The translations under genes and the position numbers were made by a program. DNA of 59,574 bases from Mycobacterium sp. 1100029.7 (lineage in GTDB: Bacteria; Actinomycetota; Actinomycetes; Mycobacteriales; Mycobacteriaceae). The notes under the pieces are model-generated. The model was given only the letters and a program-made list of their open reading frames with translations, did not search any database and was not told where the DNA came from. Shown one piece after another: positions 7,590-12,942 of the stretch; within the stretch, counting starts at the first letter, position 1; the number at the start of each line of letters is the position of its first letter. The stretch is from contig NZ_LZSC01000078.1 in assembly GCF_001665235.1 (NCBI RefSeq), positions 1-59,574 on the forward strand, read 5' to 3'.

Positions 7590-8911
7590 TGAAGGAACGG
7601 CTGCACTGGCTCGCGATGCACGGGTTCATCCGCGGCGTCGCAGCGGTCGGGTGCCGGCGCGGAGACATGCAGGCCAGACTGATCGCCGACCCGACGGTGG
7701 CGTCCGATCCGGTGTCGTTCTGCGACGAGCTACACGCCCGGGGCCCCCTGCTACGCAGCCGGGTCGGCTATCTGGCCGTCGACCATGGCGTCATCCATGG
7801 CCTGCTGCGGTCCGACGACTTCCGGGTGCTGGTGCTGGGATCGAATCTGCCGGCTCCGGTGCGGTGGGTGGAGCGCCGGGCCCGCGACGAACTGCTGCAC
7901 CCGCTGCGCGAGCCCTCGCTGCTGGCCACCGAACCGCCGGATCACACGCGCTACCGCAAATCGGTCTCGGCCGTGTTCACGTCGCGGGCGGTCGCGGCGC
8001 TGCGCGACCGGGTCGAGGAGACCGCGGCCAACCTGTTGGATGCGCTGGCCGACGAGACGGGTGTGGTCGACGTCGTCCAGCGGTACTGCTCACAACTTCC
8101 GGTCGCCATCATCAGCGACATCCTGGGCGTCCCCGAGCGTGACCGACCGCGCGTGCTGCGGTTCGGCGAGCTGGCGGCGCCGAGCCTGGACGTCGGACTG
8201 CCCTGGCGTCAATACCGCACGGTGCAACAAGGTATCGCGGGTTTTGACACCTGGCTGGCCGAGCACCTGCAGCGGTTGCGCCGCAATCCAGGCGACGATT
8301 TGATGAGTCAGCTGATTGTGGCAGCCGAAAGCGGTTCTGCCGAAACATATCTCAATGAACGCGAGCTCACCGCGATCGCCGCGCTGGTCCTGGCTGCCGG
8401 ATTCGAAACCACAGTCAACTTGTTAGGCAACGGAATTCGGATGTTGCTCGACACTCCTGAGCATCTGGACACCCTGCACGCACGCCCCGACCTGTGGCCC
8501 AACGCCGTCGAAGAGATTCTGCGGCTGGATTCGCCGGTACAGCTGACCGTGCGCAAGGCTCTCGCGGACGTCGAACTGGCGGGACGGCAGATCAACAAGG
8601 GCGATGTCGTGTTGCTCTACCTGGCCGCCGCCAACCGGGACCCGTCGGTGTTTCCCGATCCGCATCGCTTCGACATCGAACGCCCCAATGCGGGTCGGCA
8701 TCTCGCGTTCTCCGGCGGACGGCATTTCTGTCTGGGCGCTGCGCTGGCTCGTGCCGAGGGCGAGGTCGGACTGCGGGCCTTCTTCGAGCGTTTCCCCGAC
8801 GCGCGGGCCGCCGGGGTCGGAACCAGGCGCGACACCCGGGTGTTGCGGGGATGGTCGAGCCTGCCGGTCGCCCTCGGCCGGGCGCGATCGCTGGCTGCTG
8901 TCGACGCCTGA
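7589..8911 (+). CDS. cyp140: Cytochrome P450 CYP140
   Basis: A 440-aa complete P450. The I-helix oxygen-activation motif AAGFETT, the K-helix ExxR (EEILR) and the haem loop FSGGRHFCLGAALAR with axial cysteine are all present. The start is the ATG overlapping the lppE stop; an upstream in-frame start at 7583 would add two residues. CYP140 is a mycobacterial P450 of unsettled substrate; it needs an external ferredoxin and reductase, not seen here. The gene ends four bases before the stop of the converging hydrolase, as expected for the end of this operon. Confidence 0.93.
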   Translation: MKERLHWLAMHGFIRGVAAVGCRRGDMQARLIADPTVASDPVSFCDELHARGPLLRSRVGYLAVDHGVIHGLLRSDDFRVLVLGSNLPAPVRWVERRARDELLHPLREPSLLATEPPDHTRYRKSVSAVFTSRAVAALRDRVEETAANLLDALADETGVVDVVQRYCSQLPVAIISDILGVPERDRPRVLRFGELAAPSLDVGLPWRQYRTVQQGIAGFDTWLAEHLQRLRRNPGDDLMSQLIVAAESGSAETYLNERELTAIAALVLAAGFETTVNLLGNGIRMLLDTPEHLDTLHARPDLWPNAVEEILRLDSPVQLTVRKALADVELAGRQINKGDVVLLYLAAANRDPSVFPDPHRFDIERPNAGRHLAFSGGRHFCLGAALARAEGEVGLRAFFERFPDARAAGVGTRRDTRVLRGWSSLPVALGRARSLAAVDA

Positions 8912-8915
8912 CGGC

Positions 8916-9833
8916 TCACGATTGGCCGAGGTAGCGGCCGAGCCAGTCCAGCAGCCGCTGCCACGCGTCGGCCGCGGCCGCGGCGTTGTACCGAGGGCCG
9001 GTGTCGTTGAAGAACGCATGGTCGGCGTCGGGCTCCACCACGAAGTCGTTGACCAGGCCCACCCGGTCGAGTGCGGCCTTGGCCGCCGGCTGCGAGCTGG
9101 TCACCCGGGTGTCCCGGGCGCCATAGATGCCGAGCACCGCGGCCGTGGAACCGGTGAAATCCGGGTTGGGGGGCAATGGCCCGTAGAACGGGACGGCGGC
9201 CGACACCCCCGGCGCGCCGGAGCCCAGCAGTTGCCACACCAATCCCCCGCCGAAGCAGAAGCCGACGACGGCGACCTTTTGACCGGGTGCGCGAAGTTTC
9301 AGCTCCGCGACCCCGGAGTTCATGTCGTGGGTGAACTGTTCTGGTGCGATGGCCCCGAGCGCGGCCGTCGCCTGCGCCGGATCCCGAAACGCCGCCGTTC
9401 CGCCTTGCTCGGACAACAAGTCGATGCCAAGTGCGGAGTATCCGGCTCCGGCCAACCGCCCGACCACCGACCGCACCCAGTCGGTGAGTCCCTTGTTCTC
9501 GTGGATGACCAGCACGCTGCCCCGGGGGGTGGGCGCCTGCGCCCACGCCCCTTGCAACTGATTCCCCGAGCCGGCCCATGTGATCGACGAGGTCGGAAGC
9601 GCGTTGGCCATCCCCGGGGGTGGGGCCGAGCCGGTTGAGGTCTGGGGTCCCGACGTGGATGTGGTGGTTGGGGACTTTTCTTGTGCCGCGGAGCACGCGG
9701 CAAGGAGTGCGGTCGCTGCTGTCACACCGAGGCCGAGTAACGATAACCGCCGCAAGGCTTCGCGTCTGGTCAGCAGTCCGTCGACGTGGTCGGTGGCGAT
9801 CTCGTCGGCGAGATAACGCTGAAGTGGAGTCAC
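8916..9833 (-). CDS. Dienelactone hydrolase family lipoprotein
   Basis: About 305 aa from the GTG at 9833; an upstream in-frame start at 9869 would overlap the divergent promoter. The N-terminus has a twin-arginine-like stretch (LTRREALRRLSLLGLG) followed by a hydrophobic segment and lipobox LLAAC, so it is probably exported and lipid-anchored. A T/S/P-rich linker follows. The alpha/beta-hydrolase domain carries the DLH triad: Cys in GFCFGGG, Asp in YGARDTR and His in DHAFFND. DLH enzymes open lactones or thioester-like bonds. No counterpart is known to me at this position in M. tuberculosis, so it is probably an insertion into the block. Confidence 0.85.
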   Translation of the reverse strand: MTPLQRYLADEIATDHVDGLLTRREALRRLSLLGLGVTAATALLAACSAAQEKSPTTTSTSGPQTSTGSAPPPGMANALPTSSITWAGSGNQLQGAWAQAPTPRGSVLVIHENKGLTDWVRSVVGRLAGAGYSALGIDLLSEQGGTAAFRDPAQATAALGAIAPEQFTHDMNSGVAELKLRAPGQKVAVVGFCFGGGLVWQLLGSGAPGVSAAVPFYGPLPPNPDFTGSTAAVLGIYGARDTRVTSSQPAAKAALDRVGLVNDFVVEPDADHAFFNDTGPRYNAAAAADAWQRLLDWLGRYLGQS

Positions 9834-9862
9834 CCTGGTGAGTATCCGCCCGCGCACCGCGG

Positions 9863-9893
9863 TTGACACCCATGCGGCGAGCGAGTTTATTTG
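9863..9893 (+). promoter_or_regulatory. Candidate promoter for the SnoaL-like gene (leaderless)
   Basis: TTGACA at 9863-9868 is followed after 17-19 bases by AT-rich TTTATTTG (9886-9893). A start site six or seven bases on would coincide with the ATG at 9899, giving a leaderless mRNA, which is common in mycobacteria. The -10 match is weak. Confidence 0.4.
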
Positions 9894-9898
9894 CCGCT

Positions 9899-10357
9899 AT
9901 GACAGAAGTTTCTATGATCGCGGTCGACGACGTCGTACTCGGGCTGTGGCAGGCGCTTTCGCGACGGGATTGGGATGCGCTCACTACGTATTTAGCGCCG
10001 GACTGCCTCTACGTCGACATGCCGGTTCCCGCGGTCTCGGCACGCGGTCCCGAGAACATTGTGAAACGACTCAAAATGGGTCTCGAGGCCTTGGCCGGCT
10101 ACGAGAACCACGACGGCTTGCTGGTTTCCAACGGCAATGACGTGATGTACGAGCATTCCGAAACCTGGACCTTTGGCACCGGAGAACGGGGCGTGCTGCG
10201 ATTCGTCACGGTACATAAAGTCGTCGACGGCAAGATCACCGTCTGGAAAGACTATTGGGACATGAACAGCCTCGTCAGCTTTGCGCCGCCGAATCACTTC
10301 GAGGCCTTGGCAGCTGCCGATACTTCCTGGGTTTTCGATGCCACGGGTCTGGTCTGA
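9899..10357 (+). CDS. SnoaL-like / limonene-epoxide-hydrolase-like NTF2-fold protein
   Basis: A 152-aa protein from ATG 9899 (MTEVSMIAVDDVVLGLWQALSRRDWDALTTYLAPDC). Start choice is set by a TTGACA placed so that transcription would begin at this ATG. The pattern of two N-terminal helices followed by a cone of beta strands (KVVDGKITVWKDYWDMNSL) is the NTF2/SnoaL fold used for small-molecule hydrolases, cyclases and isomerases. The conserved DYWDM near the end resembles the acidic pocket of epoxide hydrolases of this fold. Substrate unknown. No shared operon: the left neighbour diverges and the right neighbour is a micropeptide gene 240 bases away. Confidence 0.8.
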   Translation: MTEVSMIAVDDVVLGLWQALSRRDWDALTTYLAPDCLYVDMPVPAVSARGPENIVKRLKMGLEALAGYENHDGLLVSNGNDVMYEHSETWTFGTGERGVLRFVTVHKVVDGKITVWKDYWDMNSLVSFAPPNHFEALAAADTSWVFDATGLV

Positions 10358-10441
10358 GCCCACTTTCATTCGCTCGTGCATGCGTTTCGTGGCTAGTTGT
10401 TACCCACGGGTATGGTCTGGCGCGTTGTAGCTAATCTCGGT

Positions 10442-10447
10442 TATGAT
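10442..10447 (+). promoter_or_regulatory. Candidate -10 element of micropeptide A
   Basis: TATGAT fits the mycobacterial TANNNT -10 pattern and has a positional counterpart, TAGTAT, at 11108-11113 in copy B. No clear -35 is seen in either. A start about seven bases on would give a leader of about 145 bases containing the shared 40-base repeat and the hairpin. Confidence 0.35.
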
Positions 10448-10456
10448 CTGCTCCGG

Positions 10457-10496
10457 CCGAATCGGGTCTGAATGCGGTGGTGGGCGCCTTCAAGCC
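10457..10496 (+). repeat. 40-base perfect direct repeat, copy A leader
   Basis: Identical to 11123-11162 over 40 bases, with looser similarity continuing from about 10439 to the ATG of micropeptide A at 10599. The two copies are 666 bases apart. The repeat lies about 100 bases before each start codon, so it marks duplicated promoter/leader DNA rather than coding sequence. Confidence 0.9.
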
Positions 10497-10553
10497 AGCT
10501 ATGTGTAATTCGGAGTCGCCAGCGGCCATTCTCACAGCTTCGTGACTCCGCAC

Positions 10554-10573
10554 CCCGGCTTGGCTGAGCCGGG
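10554..10573 (+). promoter_or_regulatory. Leader hairpin of micropeptide A (covaries with copy B)
   Basis: CCCGGCT (10554-10560), loop tggctg, AGCCGGG (10567-10573), 25 bases before the start codon. Copy B has a 7-bp stem with a 6-base loop at the equivalent place but with a different stem sequence. Six of seven pairs differ and all still pair, which points to selection for RNA structure. Confidence 0.7.
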
Positions 10574-10598
10574 CGATACCTGGACGAACGGAGTGCGA

Positions 10599-10700
10599 AT
10601 GTCGCGCATACTCAGCAAACTCAGCGTCGCAGTAGTCCTCGGATTCACTGCGTTGTCGGCGACGGGATGTACGCCGGTATTTTCGCTCTTGTCATTTTGA
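10599..10700 (+). CDS. Micro-lipopeptide A (33 aa)
   Basis: ATG 10599 to TGA 10700 encodes 33 residues: MSRILSKLSVAVVLGF, then TALSATGC with Cys24, then TPVFSLLSF. A single positive n-region (R3, K7), a hydrophobic core and a cysteine after small residues resemble a lipoprotein signal peptide, although position -3 is Ala rather than the usual Leu. If cleaved and acylated, the mature product would be only ten residues. CGGAG lies upstream. Three relatives (11269, 12138 and minus strand 12694) share MSxxxSK, hydrophobic residues, FTA and Cys24. I do not recognise the family; function unknown. Confidence 0.75.
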   Translation: MSRILSKLSVAVVLGFTALSATGCTPVFSLLSF

Positions 10701-11102
10701 TTTTTCGACGCGTGCGAGAGTTTTCGACGCTTCCGGATTGACCTGAACCGTCGGCTCTCGCTCGCGGACATGCACGCGGGTAATGTGTCCGACTCGGACA
10801 GCCGTCGGCGAATATGGCCGGTATCCGCCGGCGGCGTCCCCCGCGTGTGCACTTGGTGCCGGGTAACACCCAGCAAAGTACGTATCGCCTCGATGCTTCG
10901 CGCTGTTCTCTGAACATCGAGGATGCTGCTCGATCCTGCAGTCGGTAATCGGTTGTCTGCCATGAATTTTGAAGCAGAGGCGGAACCGTAGCCTGGATCG
11001 TGCTTGGGGAGGGGCCTGACGATCGCGCACGCCCGCTGATGGTCCGGCAAATTAACACGCAGCGTATTACTAGTCGGAAAACCTGGAATGTACGGCAGCT
11101 CT
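10701..11102. other. Spacer between micropeptides A and B, no convincing gene
   Basis: About 400 bases. Minus-strand frames are open through it (longest 195 codons, also covering the leaders and peptide A), but none gives a recognisable domain, a good ribosome site or mycobacterial codon preference, so I do not call a gene. It may be decayed coding DNA or mobile-element residue brought in when the micropeptide unit duplicated. Confidence 0.4.
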
Positions 11103-11107
11103 CGGGT

Positions 11108-11113
11108 TAGTAT
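11108..11113 (+). promoter_or_regulatory. Candidate -10 element of micropeptide B
   Basis: TAGTAT, at the position equivalent to TATGAT of copy A (offset 666). A GGAAT at 11086 lies about 17 bases from GTTAG, which would also suit an ECF-sigma type promoter, but copy A lacks it. Confidence 0.3.
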
Positions 11114-11122
11114 CTGCACCGA

Positions 11123-11162
11123 CCGAATCGGGTCTGAATGCGGTGGTGGGCGCCTTCAAGCC
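11123..11162 (+). repeat. 40-base perfect direct repeat, copy B leader
   Basis: Identical to 10457-10496. Together with the following hairpin and the homologous peptide, it shows that the unit promoter-leader-peptide was duplicated in direct orientation. Confidence 0.9.
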
Positions 11163-11220
11163 GGCTATTTGTTGTTCGGAGTCGGGAGCGGTCATTCTCG
11201 CGCCTCCTGACGCCATCGAC

Positions 11221-11240
11221 CTGACTCCAACTTGAGTCAG
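11221..11240 (+). promoter_or_regulatory. Leader hairpin of micropeptide B (covaries with copy A)
   Basis: CTGACTC (11221-11227), loop caactt, GAGTCAG (11234-11240); an extra C-G pair at 11220/11241 extends it to 8 bp. It ends 28 bases before the ATG. It has the same stem and loop lengths as in copy A but an almost wholly different stem sequence. Confidence 0.7.
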
Positions 11241-11268
11241 GCGCAATCGGGACGAAATGGAGTGCGTT

Positions 11269-11376
11269 ATGTCGGGCATCACCAGCAAAATCACTGTCGC
11301 CGTAATCCTCGGGTTTACCGCGTTGGCGGCGACGGGATGTACGCCGGTCTTCTCGCTCATCACCGTGTCTATGTAG
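11269..11376 (+). CDS. Micro-lipopeptide B (35 aa)
   Basis: ATG 11269 to TAG 11376 encodes MSGITSKITVAVILGF, TALAATGC (Cys24), TPVFSLITVSM. It is the closest relative of peptide A: the stretch around the cysteine (A-T-G-C-T-P-V-F-S-L) is identical. TGGAG precedes the start. Third-position differences that keep the amino acid (for example gta/gtc, ttt/ttc) support it as translated sequence. The tail after Cys24 is 11 residues and uncharged. A 14-bp terminator hairpin follows about 105 bases later. Confidence 0.78.
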   Translation: MSGITSKITVAVILGFTALAATGCTPVFSLITVSM

Positions 11377-11481
11377 GCCCTCGCGGCCGTTCGCACTGTG
11401 CCTGAAGACAACTACATGACGCCCTCGGGTAGGCATCATGGTTGTCCCCGCAATGCGGGCGCATATATGTAGTCGAGCGTC

Positions 11482-11515
11482 TGACCGGGCCGCGGTCTAT
11501 TCCGCGGCCCGGTCA
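11482..11515 (+). terminator. 14-bp perfect hairpin between micropeptide B and the cysteine-rich gene
   Basis: 11482-11495 pairs with 11502-11515 around the loop tctatt (core GACCGGGCCGCGG). No U-tract. Probably terminates the micropeptide B transcript; the next gene has its own ribosome site. Confidence 0.75.
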
Positions 11516-11609
11516 CTGGCGCGCGCGTCCGGCGGTAGCGCGGACAGCGCGACGGTGCCGCCTATCCTCGGGGGTATCACCCGGGCCCGGCGCCAAGGAG
11601 GACGACCCG

Positions 11610-11783
11610 ATGCCGCGTTTCGAGACCGAAATGGAGGTCTGCCCGCATTGCCGGCGGGCAGCCGAGGCCACGGTCGAGTACGTCCGCGACGGCGACGGCA
11701 AGGTGATTAGAAGATCGGTGCGCGACGTCAATTGCCGGCACTCGGACTGCCCGGGCAGCGAAGTGCCCCCACACTGGCACTAG
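11610..11783 (+). CDS. Small cysteine-rich, zinc-ribbon-like protein (57 aa)
   Basis: ATG 11610 has an excellent CAAGGAGGA nine bases upstream, which decides the start over an in-frame ATG at 11442 that would read back through the terminator. The product MPRFETEMEVCPHCRRAAEATV... ends NCRHSDCPGSEVPPHWH. The CPHC pair and the later C-x5-C pair, about 30 residues apart, suggest one structural zinc site. There is no membrane or export signal, and charge is mixed. I do not recognise a named family. It stands alone between terminators inside the micropeptide island. Confidence 0.7.
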   Translation: MPRFETEMEVCPHCRRAAEATVEYVRDGDGKVIRRSVRDVNCRHSDCPGSEVPPHWH

Positions 11784-11995
11784 CCAGGGGTGCGGGCCGG
11801 CAAAGGGGCCCCGATTTGAGGCCGTTGCGCCGCGGGAGTAGCTCGAACTAAGGTTCGCCTTCCCCGTCGTCGGCCCGCATCCCGGTGTGCCGCAATTGAT
11901 CTTGTTTTTGCCCGTTACGAAAACGCATGTGGCGCAAGGCATTTCATAAATACATACCAAATCCCTTGGGTTAACCAGCAAACCGTACCGGTGGG

Positions 11996-12133
11996 ATGAA
12001 ACGCCAGAAAATTCTTGCGGCGATTTTCACGAAAATGGTCGTGATCTTGGTGTTTGTCATCGTATTGTACGTGTGTCTCGGGCAAACAGATCGACTCTCT
12101 GGCAACAGATTGTCCTCAGACGAACGGGGGTAA
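11996..12133 (+). CDS. Putative 45-aa membrane micropeptide
   Basis: ATG 11996 to TAA 12133 encodes MKRQKILAAIFTKMVVILVF, then VIVLYVCLGQTDRLSGNRL and a short acidic end. One clear transmembrane helix (residues ~7-29) follows a strongly basic start, so it would insert N-in. No good ribosome site (GGTGGG abuts the ATG), so it may be leaderless or non-coding. Its stop lies four bases before the ATG of micropeptide C, and the ribosome site of C lies in its last codons, an arrangement typical of coupled translation. Confidence 0.45.
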   Translation: MKRQKILAAIFTKMVVILVFVIVLYVCLGQTDRLSGNRLSSDERG

Positions 12134-12137
12134 CACC
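12098..12137 (+). promoter_or_regulatory. Leader of micropeptide C with GNRA-capped hairpin
   Basis: TCTG-GCAA-CAGA (12098-12109) is a short stem capped by a GNRA tetraloop, followed by CGAACGGGGG as ribosome site. The same elements, at the same distance from the start, precede micropeptide D on the opposite strand. Confidence 0.55.
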
Positions 12138-12263
12138 ATGTCAAGTCTCAGCAGTAAAATTGTCGTCGCCGTGCTTCTTGGCTTCACCGCGGTGACCGCG
12201 TCGGCCTGCACGCTGCCTCTTACTTTCGACCCAGGCACGTCGGGCATCGTCATTACGCCGTAG
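12138..12263 (+). CDS. Micro-lipopeptide C (41 aa)
   Basis: ATG 12138 to TAG 12263. Sequence MSSLSSKIVVAVLLGF, TAVTASAC (Cys24), then TLPLTFDPGTSGIVITP. It shares the N-terminal plan of A and B (S2, S6-K7, L14, F16-T17-A18, A21, Cys24-T25) but has a longer 17-residue tail. GGGGGT seven bases upstream is a strong ribosome site. The alternative upstream in-frame start at 12054 would destroy the leader-like N-terminus. The hairpin at 12289-12324 ends the unit. Confidence 0.78.
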   Translation: MSSLSSKIVVAVLLGFTAVTASACTLPLTFDPGTSGIVITP

Positions 12264-12288
12264 CGAACGCTCGGCGGCCTTTGTCGAG

Positions 12289-12324
12289 TCCGCGATATCC
12301 CTGCGTGAGTGGGGATATCGCGGA
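12289..12324 (+). terminator. 13-bp hairpin after micropeptide C
   Basis: TCCGCGATATCCC (12289-12301) pairs with GGGATATCGCGGA (12312-12324) around a 10-base loop, 25 bases after the stop of C. No U-tract. Confidence 0.75.
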
Positions 12325-12504
12325 TCGTCAGCTCTTAGGGCTGTACGAGTAGAGATTCCATCCGTTCAGCGCTCGGAAACGCTGCGGGCCCTGACGACCG
12401 AGTGTGTCAGAGCTTGCGGCCGCGGCATTCGAGGGGTATGCCACCGAACGATTCTTCATCGGGTCGAATTCCAGCGTCTTACAGTGCTTTCCGACTTCGG
12501 TTTG

Positions 12505-12559
12505 CGATCGCCACCCCTCCGGCGCGGCCCCTCGTGGTTGCGCCGGAGGGATGCGATCG
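12505..12559 (-). terminator. Two-part hairpin after micropeptide D
   Basis: CGATCGC (12505-12511) pairs with GCGATCG (12553-12559), and CCTCCGGCGC (12516-12525) pairs with GCGCCGGAGG (12540-12549), with a small internal loop. It starts 13 bases after the stop of D, reading on the minus strand. The structure would also act on transcripts coming the other way. Confidence 0.7.
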
Positions 12560-12571
12560 ACGTACCTATTG

Positions 12572-12694
12572 CTACCCGGCGGTACAGGTAAACGGGCTGC
12601 AATCGATCGTGAGCGGCGTTGTGCACCCCGACGCTGTGGCAGCGGTAAACGTAAGGATCATTGCAACGACAAACTTACTCGTGCGACGTGACAC
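12572..12694 (-). CDS. Micro-lipopeptide D (40 aa, cysteine-rich tail)
   Basis: Minus-strand GTG 12694 to TAG 12572. Sequence MSRRTSKFVVAMILTF, TAATASGC (Cys24), then TTPLTIDCSPFTCTAG. It keeps the pattern of A-C (S2, S6-K7, V10-A11, L14, F16-T17-A18, A21, Cys24-T25) and adds two cysteines at 32 and 37 that could pair. GGGGGAAG precedes the start. Its leader repeats that of C (TCTGGCAACAGA and CGAACGGGGG), so C and D are an inverted duplication facing each other, each with its own terminator. A 141-aa plus-strand frame (12402-12827) overlaps it and I regard that as a shadow. Confidence 0.75.
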   Translation of the reverse strand: MSRRTSKFVVAMILTFTAATASGCTTPLTIDCSPFTCTAG

Positions 12695-12733
12695 GGCACT
12701 TCCCCCGTTCGGCTTGAACGATCTGTTGCCAGA
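12695..12733 (-). promoter_or_regulatory. Leader of micropeptide D with GNRA-capped hairpin
   Basis: On the minus strand TCTG-GCAA-CAGA (12733-12722) lies 27 bases before the GTG and is followed by CGAACGGGGG. The block is the same as upstream of C. Confidence 0.55.
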
Positions 12734-12942
12734 CTATGGACTTGTAATCTCGAATTACCCGAGGGGCTTAGTGTACGTCGTAATTGCCTCGCAGCCAATG
12801 GGGTTCGTCGCTTCGACGACTTTCTGAGGGGCCCAAATCGCGGTCGATGAGAGACGTGGTTTTCGGCGGGGCAACACGTTTCGCGCTTGGTGCGGATACG
12901 CTCCATCGAGCGGACTGCCCTGGGTAAGCGGGAAACCCGTTG

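Noticed and set aside
10532..11119. 195-codon minus-strand frame across the micropeptide A/B spacer
   Set aside because: No recognisable domain, runs antisense through the leader and micropeptide A, and lacks a good ribosome site.
12402..12827. 141-codon plus-strand frame overlapping micropeptide D
   Set aside because: No family resemblance and it crosses the strong hairpin at 12505-12559; the minus-strand peptide is supported by three relatives and a shared leader.
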